64,000 bases of DNA from Prevotella falsenii DSM 22864 = JCM 15124 (lineage in GTDB: Bacteria; Bacteroidota; Bacteroidia; Bacteroidales; Bacteroidaceae), in contig NZ_BAJY01000001.1 of the NCBI RefSeq assembly GCF_000613945.1, forward strand, positions 1 through 64,000. The letters are read 5' to 3'. The position numbers were made by a program, and so were the translations under genes. The first letter of the stretch is position 1; each line of letters opens with the position of its first letter. The notes under the pieces are model-generated. The model saw only the letters and a program-made list of their open reading frames with translations. It had not been told where the DNA came from and ran no database searches. Shown one piece after another: positions 35,701 to 43,609 of this stretch.

Positions 35701-36147
35701 AAAGTAAATACGGAAGAGGCACGCATCGTAGCCGACCTTGTGCGCCGTTTGTACCGCCAAATGGGCACAACATTCGATGCACAGAAGTCGATTGGCATCA
35801 TTGTTCCCTACCGAAACCAGATTGCCATGATACGCAAAGAATTGGAACAGCTCCATTTGCCTGCAACCGAGAAGATTAGCATCGACACTGTGGAACGCTA
35901 TCAAGGTAGCCAACGCGACGTCATCATCTATTCGTTCACCATTCAAAACCGCTTCCAATTGGAATTTCTCACAGCCAACACGTTCGTTGAAGACGGCAAA
36001 CCGATTGACCGCAAACTGAACGTTGCCATAACCCGCGCACGCAAACAGCTCATTCTTACAGGCAACGAAGCTACCTTACGGCAAAACCAACTCTTCAGCG
36101 AACTGATAGATTATATCGACCAAAGAGGCGGAAGAATTGTTATTTAA
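32788..36147 (+). CDS. Dna2-like nuclease plus UPF1-like superfamily 1 helicase
   Basis: 1119 residues. The N-terminal ~320 residues are unassigned. About 320-395 looks like a PD-(D/E)xK nuclease of the Dna2/Cas4 kind: GRVDLM near 338-343 and VEQKSGK near 350-356. After a beta-rich middle, a full SF1B helicase covers about 690-1110: GPPGTGKTS (about 700), LSYTNRAVDEI, IIDEASQILEP (about 812), LIGDHKQLPAVVQ, LRKQGRMHPDV, TVERYQGSQRDVIIYS and LNVAITRARKQLILTG. This is the Dna2-type architecture, suggesting processing of DNA (or RNA) ends. Cytoplasmic. It overlaps the preceding gene by 4 bp and is the third gene of the dgt operon. No terminator is obvious behind it. Confidence 0.85.
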   Translation: MIQDSTTAQELFARILEIIEFPDDRPDVQNHLMHETLVLACHEGLKGTRHGFGNLSSQVDSLCKQHHIKPQDTVAIHLMRRHSNSIAPILHNDLLYDCRALALFISAVFNTSIPSFLVGKIPTEGRRTANIRIANYKYIRCTVQSWDDKYIKVNILNQECGEEEVLIDYINTPEHIDLSYIRKILSEGMQLNLLDCNVTRKRIVPRIIVVEPDFLVDISSIANCFEDYGHHPLLFTVNRLQARTATAATLLGNFAGTALDDIINNPNYNINETLKANFRNKALDFATCTDFRSDVFKKDGTEQAKNIQDIVEELFKSYDHNKAILEPSFVCESLGIQGRVDLMTTDFRLLVEQKSGKNFYIANNRLNNHGSRYLEKHYVQVLLYFGILQYNFNRSTRNTNIHLLYSKYPLPDGLLEVESLQSLMMEAIKFRNQVVATEYWMGDNDFAKLIPHFTPATLQLNHCNENFFQHWILPRLTETLAPLHTLTPLEKAYFSRMMRFVVKEQIIAKVGYQEGAGSSNADLWNMPLAGKIESGNIYTDLTITRKEQSTAYSGYDSITLAVPKQSDDFLPNFRRGDMVYLYAYRKNETPDIRRAFLFRGTLQEIHTNTVVVHLNDGQQNPDLLVGDRFAIEHSSSDIGCTTAIQGLHTFVTASKERKDLLLGQRAPQRNTEIQLSRAYNPTYDDVILRAKQATDYFLLIGPPGTGKTSMALQYLVREHEIKNILLLSYTNRAVDEICEMLTDNGIPFLRLSKEYSCDPRFTGNLLTNAVKTNPTLEHIRQTIDSSHIIVSTTASLATHTAIFSIKHFELAIIDEASQILEPNIVGLLAAHNEEEQVIDKFILIGDHKQLPAVVQQDNNESAADSPLLEEIHLPNCANSLFERLILTERAAGRTDFIGTLRKQGRMHPDVADFPNTYFYSREQLECVPLAHQTEPNLPYNEPSEDRTDDFLKAHRMVFIPSKPCRQPNISEKVNTEEARIVADLVRRLYRQMGTTFDAQKSIGIIVPYRNQIAMIRKELEQLHLPATEKISIDTVERYQGSQRDVIIYSFTIQNRFQLEFLTANTFVEDGKPIDRKLNVAITRARKQLILTGNEATLRQNQLFSELIDYIDQRGGRIVI

Positions 36148-36356
36148 ATCCGTTGGCAGAATATATTTTCTATGTACTTTATATTGGCAACAGATGTTAT
36201 TTTCAACCCCTTGCAATTAAATATAAACACAAAACGCTACTTCTTATTTTTCAACAATAATCAAAATAAGCACTATTTATCGCAATTATTTAAGACAAAT
36301 ATGCACAATAAACCAAATAAAACATACTTATTTTCTTTAGTATGGAACTTTATTTA

Positions 36357-36364
36357 TATATTTG
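36357..36364 (+). promoter_or_regulatory. -7 promoter element of the DUF4143 ATPase gene
   Basis: TATATTTG, about 22 bp before ATG 36386. The gap 36148-36356 is AT-rich and shows no gene I trust. Confidence 0.5.
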
Positions 36365-36385
36365 CAACATATAAAAAGTAAGATT

Positions 36386-37849
36386 ATGACTTATACAGAA
36401 CTGCTTGAAAAGCAAATTACAGACCGCCTGAAGATTGATAATCCTTGGTGGATAACTGATGTAATTCCAGCCTACTTGAGCGAAATGAAGCCAAGAATGT
36501 ATTTGGATATATTCTATCCAATTGCAACTAACAGCAGTATCAGACGTGCCGTTGTGCTAATGGGACCTCGCCGTGTGGGCAAAACTGTAATGCTTTACCA
36601 CACCATTCAACGCTTGATTAACGAGGGAGTGCCAAGCAGAAATATCATTTATGTATCGGTGGAAACACCTATTTACAATGGCATTGCATTGGAACAACTG
36701 TTCACCTTGGCTAAACGAATTGTTGGAAAGGCAGACGAAAGCGACGAAAATTTCTATATATTCTTCGATGAAATTCAGTATTTAAAGGATTGGGAAATCC
36801 ACTTGAAGTCGCTTGTAGATACTTATTACAACACAAAATTTGTTGTTTCCGGCTCGGCAGCAGCAGCATTGAAGAAACAAAGTAACGAAAGCGGTGCAGG
36901 ACGGTTTACCGATTTCAGCCTTCCACCCCTCACCTTCTTTGAATATGTACACCTAAAAGGTTTACAAAAGAATTTGAAAACTCAAAAAATGGTGTGGAAT
37001 GGCTGCGATATTGCAACCTATTTGCCCATTTCTGCACAGCAATTCAATAAGGCATTCATCGACTATATAAATTTTGGCGGCTATCCGGAAGTAGCGTTAA
37101 GAACCGATATGCAGAACGACCCGGCACAATATGTCAAGCAAGATATTGTAGACAAAGTGCTTTTGCGCGACCTCCCCAGCTTGTATGGAATTCAAGATGT
37201 GCAAGAACTAAACTCTTTATTTACGATGCTTGCCTATCATTCGGGGAAACAGTTCTCTTACGAAGGACTTTCGCAAGAATCGGGGGTAAGAAAAGAAACG
37301 CTGAAAAAATATATTCAGTATTTAGAAGCAGCCTTCCTAATAAAAGTAATACATCGAACTGACGATACGGCAAAACGTTTTCAACGAGAAACTACATTTA
37401 AGATTTATCTCACCAATCCGTCGCTTCGCTGTGCACTTTTCCAGCCTATCACGGAAAACGACAACGAAATTGGCGATATGATAGAAACTGCAGTGTATGC
37501 GCAATGGATACCGCGTCCAAATGTATCGGTAAACTATGCCAACTGGAAAATCAACAAGAATGAAGAGGGCGAAGTGGATATTGTCGGACTCAACGTAGCC
37601 CTGCAAAAGCCTTATTGGGCAGTAGAGGTGAAATGGACTGACCGTTTCTTCGACCGTCCTAACGATTTAAAATCATTGGCTTTCTTCATTGAGAAGAACA
37701 AACTACCGGGCGCATTGGTAACAACCACCACCCAAGCAGGGGTAAAGAAGATGCCTTTTGGCGAGCTTTTATTTCTGCCAACAGCTTGTTACGCATATAT
37801 GGTTGGCGAGAATACAATCAATCAGACAAAGTGTTCTTTTGGATTATAG
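36386..37849 (+). CDS. AAA+ ATPase with DUF4143 domain
   Basis: 487 residues from ATG 36386; the frame upstream would start within the promoter. Walker A GPRRVGKT (60-67), Walker B FFDEIQ (126-131) and sensor VVSGSAAA (153-160) mark an AAA_14-type ATPase. A winged-helix segment follows (about 285-330, YEGLSQESGVRKETLKKYI). The DUF4143 C-terminal domain has EVDIVGL and VEVKWTDR, resembling a PD-(D/E)xK core. Such proteins are common and often multi-copy in Bacteroidota; their function is unknown. Monocistronic. Confidence 0.87.
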   Translation: MTYTELLEKQITDRLKIDNPWWITDVIPAYLSEMKPRMYLDIFYPIATNSSIRRAVVLMGPRRVGKTVMLYHTIQRLINEGVPSRNIIYVSVETPIYNGIALEQLFTLAKRIVGKADESDENFYIFFDEIQYLKDWEIHLKSLVDTYYNTKFVVSGSAAAALKKQSNESGAGRFTDFSLPPLTFFEYVHLKGLQKNLKTQKMVWNGCDIATYLPISAQQFNKAFIDYINFGGYPEVALRTDMQNDPAQYVKQDIVDKVLLRDLPSLYGIQDVQELNSLFTMLAYHSGKQFSYEGLSQESGVRKETLKKYIQYLEAAFLIKVIHRTDDTAKRFQRETTFKIYLTNPSLRCALFQPITENDNEIGDMIETAVYAQWIPRPNVSVNYANWKINKNEEGEVDIVGLNVALQKPYWAVEVKWTDRFFDRPNDLKSLAFFIEKNKLPGALVTTTTQAGVKKMPFGELLFLPTACYAYMVGENTINQTKCSFGL

Positions 37850-37935
37850 TGCTTTCTAATCGACTCGGTAAAACCTTATCAAAGAAATAATTTCTTGTTT
37901 TGTTGATTAAGACAAATCCATAAAACGTCTTTAAT

Positions 37936-38165
37936 TTTGTAAAGATAATTCTCTTAAAAAGTGATAATTGCGCTTTGGCGTTGCGAAAGCGTAGGTTTTG
38001 CATTGCAAAACAGCCGCTTTTACCGTGCAAAACCTACGGTTTTGGAACGCAAAACAATAGGTTTTACAAAGTGTTGATAAAGAAATAGTTACAAAATAGA
38101 TATTCTTGCGAAAAATATTTACGTATCTATTGCCTTCGTTTTGCTTATAAAATACGGTACAAAAC
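37936..38165 (-). repeat. Family A repeat, core copy, reverse orientation
   Basis: Read on its own strand the core words are CCGTAGG / GCGGCTG / CCTACGC. The outer ends are missing or eroded. It occupies part of the 853-bp gap 37850-38702. Sequence between 38170 and 38290, and between 38370 and 38620, shows nothing I can name. Confidence 0.8.
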
Positions 38166-38291
38166 AACAACAGGGCAGGAATTAAAAGGGGGCTTTCGCT
38201 TCAGAAAAACGAAGCTGTATATTTATCAATAGTAAATGTCGGCAGACCCATTATAACGGCTTCCGGCGATGCTTACTTTACTTATGGGCAT

Positions 38292-38355
38292 AAAAAAAGG
38301 AGTACCGCTGTACTCCAACCTTTGTTAACCTTAAATCTAATACTATGAAAAACAC
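38292..38355 (-). ncRNA. Candidate small RNA (about 60 nt)
   Basis: On the minus strand a TATCTTTG promoter element (38367-38360) is followed by about 35 nt (including TTAGATTTAAGGTTAACAAA). A terminator then follows: GGAGTAC-AGCG-GTACTCC (38316-38299) with a run of seven T (38298-38292). No ORF of useful size. The compact promoter-to-terminator unit suggests a short stable transcript. Its family is unknown to me. Confidence 0.5.
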
Positions 38356-38359
38356 GTTG

Positions 38360-38367
38360 CAAAGATA
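38360..38367 (-). promoter_or_regulatory. -7 promoter element of the 38.3-kb small RNA
   Basis: TATCTTTG on the minus strand, with TTTTC about 20 bp upstream as a weak -33 element. Confidence 0.5.
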
Positions 38368-38626
38368 AGGGGTTTTATTGAATAATGAAAATAAAACAGC
38401 AATAAAATTACCATTTTATTAGTTTTATTGATTTATATCAATTAAGAGTGGCGGCTTTTATAGCTTTATCCTATGATTTTGCAAGTTTTCTGCATCACTT
38501 GCTTACATAGAGAAAGACACATTATGCCAAAGTATTTTTTATGCTACGATAACACATATATTTTAGTATAAAGGAGAAGTTGTGAAGAATATATTGTATT
38601 AATAAGGTGTAAAAAAGCAGGTTTAT

Positions 38627-38658
38627 TTTGGTTTTATAGGTCTAAATTGCTATCTTTG
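38627..38658 (+). promoter_or_regulatory. Promoter of pta-ackA
   Basis: TTTG (38627-38630), 20 bp, TATCTTTG (38651-38658). Perfect Bacteroidota promoter about 45 bp before the pta ATG. Confidence 0.75.
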
Positions 38659-38702
38659 CATCGCAAAAATGGACATAAAACATTTAAAGAATAAAATATA
38701 CT

Positions 38703-39743
38703 ATGGATTTACTTAGCCAGATTATTGCACGTGCCAAGGCTGACAAGCAACGCATCGTGCTTCCCGAAGCAGAGGAAGAGAGAACTCTGAAAGCCGCAGA
38801 CAAGGTATTAGCCGACGACATTGCAGAATTAATTCTCATTGGTAACCCTGACAACATTAAGAAGTTGGCTGACCAATGGGGACTGAAAAACATTGATAAG
38901 GCTACTATCATAGACCCTGAAAACAACCCGCGCAGTGAGGAATATGCTGAAAAACTGACGGAACTCCGCAAAAATAAGGGTATGACGATAGAGAAAGCCC
39001 GCGAATTGGTAAAGAACAACCTATACTTAGGTTGCATGATTATAAAGACGGAAGGTGCCGACGGACAAATTTCGGGTGCGCTTTCAACTACCGGCGACAC
39101 GTTGCGCCCTGCATTGCAGATTATCAAATGCGCTCCCGGTGTCAGCGTTGTAAGCGGTGCCATGCTTGTATTGACACACGAAGCACAATACGGAGAGAAC
39201 GGTGTCGTGGTGATGGGCGACGTTGCTGTAACGCCAAACCCGACAGCCGAACAGTTGGCACAGATTGCTTACACCACCGCAGCAACCGCAAGGAGCGTTG
39301 CAGGCTTCAAAAATCCAAATGTTGCCATGCTCAGTTTCTCGACAAAAGGCTCTGCAAGCGACGCTATCGACAAAGCTACCGGCAAGAGTGTGTACATCAT
39401 CGACAAAGTTGTTGAAGCCACGAAGATTGCAAAGGAAAGGTATCCCGACCTGAAAGTAGACGGCGAATTGCAAGCCGACGCAGCCCTCGACCCGGCTGTT
39501 GCAACCAAGAAGGCAAAGGACTCTGACATTGCAGGCAAGGCGAACGTGCTTGTTGTGCCAAACCTCGAAGTAGGAAACATCGGCTACAAGTTGGTTCAAC
39601 GCCTCGGCGGTGCTACTGCGATTGGTCCTATCCTCCAAGGTATTGCCCACCCGGTAAACGACCTTTCGCGTGGCTGTTCGGTAGACGACATCTACTATAT
39701 GGTGGCTATTACAGCTTGCCAAGCACAAGATTCAAAGGCATAA
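38703..39743 (+). CDS. pta: Phosphate acetyltransferase
   Basis: 346 residues, the short single-domain form. The PTA_PTB domain runs throughout: RIVLPEAEEERTLKAADKVL at the start, LGCMIIKTEGADGQISGALSTTGDTLRPALQ in the middle, and VLVVPNLEVGNIGYKLVQRLGGATAIGPILQG near the end. It interconverts acetyl-CoA and acetyl phosphate. With ackA 82 bp downstream it forms the acetate pathway that makes ATP during fermentation. Cytoplasmic. Confidence 0.95.
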   Translation: MDLLSQIIARAKADKQRIVLPEAEEERTLKAADKVLADDIAELILIGNPDNIKKLADQWGLKNIDKATIIDPENNPRSEEYAEKLTELRKNKGMTIEKARELVKNNLYLGCMIIKTEGADGQISGALSTTGDTLRPALQIIKCAPGVSVVSGAMLVLTHEAQYGENGVVVMGDVAVTPNPTAEQLAQIAYTTAATARSVAGFKNPNVAMLSFSTKGSASDAIDKATGKSVYIIDKVVEATKIAKERYPDLKVDGELQADAALDPAVATKKAKDSDIAGKANVLVVPNLEVGNIGYKLVQRLGGATAIGPILQGIAHPVNDLSRGCSVDDIYYMVAITACQAQDSKA

Positions 39744-39825
39744 TTTAAGGAATTAAAAGGCGTCAGGGAGGGTAATAACTCTTAAATTCCTACATAAATT
39801 CAAATCAGAAAACAAGAATTATATT

Positions 39826-41031
39826 ATGAAGATATTAGTTTTAAATTGTGGTAGTAGCTCTATCAAGTACAAATTGTACGATATGGCTGACGAAAGTGTG
39901 CTTGCACAAGGTGGTGCAGAGCGTGTCGGTTTGGACGAAGCATTCGTAAAGGTTACGTTGAAAGACGGCAGCAAAGAAAAGATTATGCACGACATGCCCG
40001 ACCATAAGGAAGGTGTTAAGTTTGTTTTCCAGCTCTTGCTCGACCCCAAATATGGTGCATTGAAGAGCTTGGACGAAATCGACGCCGTCGGACACCGCAT
40101 CGTGCAGGGCGGCGACTTGTTTGAGAAGAGCTGCATCGTAACCAAAGAGGTTGAAGAAGGTATAGAAAGCCTCATCGACCTCGCACCTGTTCACAACTTA
40201 GGACACCTCCGCGGACTAAGGGCGGTAGACGCTTTAATGCCTCATACACCACAGGTAACAGTGTTCGACAATGCTTTCCACAGCACCATGCCGCCTCACG
40301 CATACCTTTATGCCGTACCTTACGAGATGTACGAGAAGTACCATGTTCGTCGTTACGGCTTTCATGGAACCAGTCATCGCTACGTTTCAAAACGTGCTTG
40401 CGAGTTTCTCGGTGTAGACTATAAGAGCCAGAAGATAATCACTTGCCATATCGGTAACGGTGCGTCAATGGCTGCAATCAAGGACGGAAAAGTAATCGAC
40501 ACATCAATGGGTCTTACTCCTTTGGCGGGTATGATGATGGGTTCACGTTGCGGAGACATCGATGCTTCAGCCGTAACCTACATGATGGAGAAACTTGGAA
40601 AGACTCCGCAGGAAATGGCAGACTACCTGAACAAGGAAAGCGGCGTGCTCGGTATCACCGGAATCAGCTCGGATATGCGCGAAATCGAAGCAGCTGAAGC
40701 AGCCGGCAACGAACGTGCTATTCTCGCTTTGAAGATGTATTCATACCGCATTAAGAAATATATCGGTGCTTATGCAGCAGCAATGGGCGGCGTAGATATG
40801 ATTATCTGGACGGCAGGTGTTGGCGAAAACCAAATCGGTCTTCGTATGGATTCTTGCGAAGGACTTGAGTTCCTCGGCATCAAGATGGACGCTGAAAAGA
40901 ACAACTGCCGCGGTGTAGAGCGTATTCTCTCTGCCGACGACTCAAAGGTAAAGGTATTGTTGATACCTACCGATGAAGAAATTGTTATCGCTCGCGATAC
41001 GCAAGAACTCGTTCTTGAAGCTAAGAAATAA
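39826..41031 (+). CDS. ackA: Acetate kinase
   Basis: 401 residues, full length. ASKHA-fold motifs: LVLNCGSSSIKYKL (N-terminal phosphate loop), VFDNAFHSTMPPHAYLYAVP, RRYGFHGTSHRYVS, CHIGNGASMAAIKDGK, DTSMGLTPLAGMMMGSRCGD, and TAGVGEN near the C-terminus. It transfers phosphate from acetyl phosphate to ADP. Second gene of the pta-ackA operon; a long hairpin follows within 10 bp. Confidence 0.96.
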   Translation: MKILVLNCGSSSIKYKLYDMADESVLAQGGAERVGLDEAFVKVTLKDGSKEKIMHDMPDHKEGVKFVFQLLLDPKYGALKSLDEIDAVGHRIVQGGDLFEKSCIVTKEVEEGIESLIDLAPVHNLGHLRGLRAVDALMPHTPQVTVFDNAFHSTMPPHAYLYAVPYEMYEKYHVRRYGFHGTSHRYVSKRACEFLGVDYKSQKIITCHIGNGASMAAIKDGKVIDTSMGLTPLAGMMMGSRCGDIDASAVTYMMEKLGKTPQEMADYLNKESGVLGITGISSDMREIEAAEAAGNERAILALKMYSYRIKKYIGAYAAAMGGVDMIIWTAGVGENQIGLRMDSCEGLEFLGIKMDAEKNNCRGVERILSADDSKVKVLLIPTDEEIVIARDTQELVLEAKK

Positions 41032-41040
41032 GATAAAACA

Positions 41041-41115
41041 TATCGACGTAATGGAAATTGGGTAGGCTGAAAACCTCTAGTGAGGGACAGCTACCCAATT
41101 TCCATTACGCCGATA
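41041..41115. terminator. Long perfect hairpin between ackA and the DUF417 gene
   Basis: CGTAATGGAAATTGGGTAG (41047-41065) is exactly complementary to 41091-41109. TATCG/CGATA outside extends the stem to about 25 bp with one mismatch. The loop is 25 nt and there is no T run. It lies between convergent genes and may end both transcripts or protect their 3' ends. Confidence 0.6.
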
Positions 41116-41179
41116 CTTTCTAATCTTATTAAGACTGTCAGCCCTATCACAATCATAGGACTTTCAAATCTTTATCGGA

Positions 41180-41758
41180 CTACTTCTTCAAAATGCGCTG
41201 TGCACAATCCGACAGCACAACAACTGCCGAGGCAAGTATACATACGTCCTTTATAACCAATCGACCGGCACCTGTCAATAATGGGAAACCGTGTTCGCCA
41301 CTACCAAGGTCGGGCACCCATACTTCAGGTGTGGTGATGAGAAAAGATAGCGTACCCAAAGTCATTAGTATGACTAACCCTGTGCCTACAAAGCCTATCT
41401 TCGGAAACCAAATACCCAACAACGTCAAAATACCAAACGACATAATAGCCAAACCTAATCCGTGAGAGAACGTATAGGTGTTATTTGCCTCGTGCCATTC
41501 GTGTTTAACCTTGTCGAATTCGCCCTCTTTAAGTTTATAGTCCTTATATTCAGGTGCGTCCTTGGCATAGAAAAAGCTCATGAACGGACTATTGGCAACA
41601 AAGGGAACAATGCCTTCTGCCTCGTAGTTCCAGAATTTCAAACCACCAATCCATATAAAGATAATAAAGATTGCGATACGCACTAAATGGATACCTAAAC
41701 CTTTCAGCGATGCTGCCAGTTCGAGAACGAACTGTACCAATGATGCAATTTTGTTCAT
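41180..41758 (-). CDS. DUF417 (YkgB) family membrane protein
   Basis: 192 residues. Hydrophobic segments at about 20-42 (GIHLVRIAIFIIFIWIGGLKF), 98-120, 122-142 and 168-188. The family signature is visible in IWIGGLKFWNYEAEGIVPFVANSPFMSFFY and ITTPEVWVPDL...GRLVIKDVCIL. DUF417 proteins are inner-membrane proteins, in E. coli linked to chlorine/oxidant stress (RclC); no function is shown here. Single gene with its own promoter. Confidence 0.88.
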   Translation of the reverse strand: MNKIASLVQFVLELAASLKGLGIHLVRIAIFIIFIWIGGLKFWNYEAEGIVPFVANSPFMSFFYAKDAPEYKDYKLKEGEFDKVKHEWHEANNTYTFSHGLGLAIMSFGILTLLGIWFPKIGFVGTGLVILMTLGTLSFLITTPEVWVPDLGSGEHGFPLLTGAGRLVIKDVCILASAVVVLSDCAQRILKK

Positions 41759-41878
41759 AAAAGTCTAATCTTAAAGTGTTATGTCTTGTTTATTAAAATG
41801 AATAAATAGCTGCAGTGCAACAACATTTCTTGCTGCCAATTACTGCAAACAACCAACCTTAATTGGTTAATCGGTTTG

Positions 41879-41886
41879 CAAAGATA
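41879..41886 (-). promoter_or_regulatory. -7 promoter element of the DUF417 gene
   Basis: TATCTTTG on the minus strand, giving a leader of about 115 nt. Confidence 0.5.
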
Positions 41887-42062
41887 TGTATTTATTGTCA
41901 AATATCAAGCAAGATAATTGTATTTATTACAAATTTACATCTGTTTAATCATTCACGAATGCAAGTTCGAAGAACTATTCACATATATCAAGGCTGGCAT
42001 TTTAAAATAGTTTGGACACTTCTTACTTCTGATTTGCGCAGGCAAAATGCCAGTTCAACAAA

Positions 42063-42152
42063 TTACTTATACGTAAATAAATATTTCTTTACGTGTAAAT
42101 AAATTCTTACTTACGTGTAGAAAAATATTTCTTTACGTGTAAATAATTTAGT
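42063..42152. repeat. Four tandem copies of a 20-22-bp AT-rich unit
   Basis: The motif TTACGTGTAAATAA (variants TACGTAAATAA, TTACGTGTAGAAA) recurs with ACGT at 42071, 42091, 42113 and 42135, so every 20-22 bp, about two helical turns. It lies 230-320 bp upstream of the regulator gene. Could be a cooperative protein-binding array. The rest of the 626-bp gap 41759-42384 shows only the two promoter elements listed. Confidence 0.6.
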
Positions 42153-42351
42153 AATACCCTTTCATTCTCACCAAAAAGATTTGTTTCGGCGATTGTTCCC
42201 TAAACTTCTGATTACTTTAAGACCCACGTATTGGCAGTATTATTGTTGGTTTCGGAGTAGTTTTCCATCTCTACTCCAGTTAAAATGTTTTCTTATTTCT
42301 CACAAAATGTAATGTTTTTATATATGTATAGCGTATTAAAAAAATATTTTG

Positions 42352-42359
42352 TACCTTTG
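42352..42359 (+). promoter_or_regulatory. -7 promoter element of the winged-helix regulator
   Basis: TACCTTTG, 25 bp before ATG 42385. It shows that the longer frame opening at 42349 is not the real start. Confidence 0.5.
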
Positions 42360-42384
42360 CTTCACTAAACATAAAACCGAACGT

Positions 42385-43118
42385 ATGAAACCTTATGCAT
42401 CTGTAATTGTGTTTTTAGCATTGCTCTTGTCATCGGCATTGACAAGCGTAAATAGTTACAACCGTACGAAAGATACGATAGTGAACGATATGAATCAGGC
42501 GTTGGCGAGAACACTTTCCGAAAAGCAGGAAGCGTGGATAACGCCCGATACCATTATGAATTATAGGCAAAAGCTGAAGATTGACATACTCCGCAACGAG
42601 TCGTTTGTTACCTATGCACTTGCCAATAGTTCGAGAACGCTATGCAGCCAACCCATGAAATGGACGGGGAACGACAACAGAAACGTGGCTTTCCAGTCGT
42701 ATGCCACCTGTTCTTTCCTTACCATCTATGAGCTTTCCGACCAGCGTTCTGCCACCTTGCTCTTGCTTTTGTCCATTATTTGGCTTGTCGGTTCGGTTTA
42801 TTGGTTACGGAAACATAAATTGGGCACACTCGTTTTCAGCAGTTTAATCTACTCAAACGATAAGCAAACCTTCTACGATTTAAAGCAAATGCCCATTCCG
42901 TTCACACCAATGCAGCAACAACTGATGCTGCTTTTCATTGCTTCTGCCAACTATCAGCTGTCGAAACAAACTATTTGCGATGCACTTTGGCCTAAGAAGC
43001 CCGATGCAACCGAAACACTCTACACCCTTATTCGGCGTATAAAGCCATATTGCAGAAGTATGCAGGCTTGAATATCGTTACCGAACGGGGTGGCAACTAT
43101 CGTTTGGAAAAGCAATAA
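42385..43118 (+). CDS. Membrane-anchored winged-helix regulator, 3' end frameshifted
   Basis: The open frame runs 42385-43071 (228 residues). Membrane segments at about 4-22 (near-N-terminal) and 127-145 (ATLLLLLSIIWLVGSVYW) enclose an extracytoplasmic loop. The C-terminal third is a winged-helix DNA-binding domain (FTPMQQQLMLLFIASANYQLSKQTICDALWPKKPDATETLYTLIRRIKP, read as segments). The domain breaks off after IKPY. One extra T near 43046-43052 would continue LQKYAGLNIVTERGGNYRLEKQ and stop at 43118. A decayed relative at 21037-21214 supports that continuation. Probably a one-component sensor-regulator; its target is unknown. A family B element starts at its true stop codon. Confidence 0.7.
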
Positions 43119-43317
43119 AGCCCAATCGGTTCATTAGGACGCATTTGCTTAGATTTGTTAGTACCGTCATGCTTCCTTACCGGTTTCGTCCGCTTGCCGG
43201 CATCTGCGCAGCCATTACATCTCGCCGTAGCCCGCTACGCCTTCGATGAAATGCCGGCACAGCTGCTCAACAATCAAACAAAACCGGTCAAGGACGCTAA
43301 TGAACGACTAGGGTTAA
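43118..43317 (+). repeat. Family B repeat (about 200 bp)
   Basis: Left end GCCCAATCGGTTCATTAGG, right end GCTAATGAACGACTAGGG, inverted to each other. The interior has TCTCGCCGTAGCCCGCTACG and the mirrored ATGCCGGCA segments. It begins at the reconstructed stop codon of the regulator gene. No transposase. Confidence 0.85.
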
Positions 43318-43329
43318 AAACACGCCCGC

Positions 43330-43548
43330 CTTGTAAAGATAATTCTCTTGAAAAACGATAACTGCGCTTTGGCATTGCGAAAGCGACTGTTTTGCGATGC
43401 AAAACAGTCGCTTTTATCGTGTAAAACCTACGCTTTTGGAATGCAAAACAATAGGTTATGCAATGCGTTGATAACAAGATGGTTATGCAACGGATATGAC
43501 TGTGAAAGATATTTATAGCTTTATTGCTTGCTTTTTTGCCGCATAAAG
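43330..43548 (-). repeat. Family A repeat, core copy, reverse orientation
   Basis: Core words on its own strand: GCGTAGG / GCGACTG / CAGTCGC. Slots two and three both carry the GCGACTG variant and pair perfectly. This looks compensatory, with both arms changed together relative to other copies. With family B it fills the gap 43119-43609. Confidence 0.8.
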
Positions 43549-43609
43549 ACACGAAAACGTGTAGTCCTGAATGAGCATTATCTACAACATCAGCATGTCC
43601 GGCAGCTGC

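Noticed and set aside
36172..36381. 69-codon ORF between the helicase and the DUF4143 ATPase
   Set aside because: AT-rich with a biased composition (Asn, Lys, Phe), no signal or domain, and it overlaps the promoter of the next gene.
41863..42102. Small ORF upstream of the regulator
   Set aside because: Runs through the DUF417 promoter on the other strand and into the tandem repeats; no coding signs.
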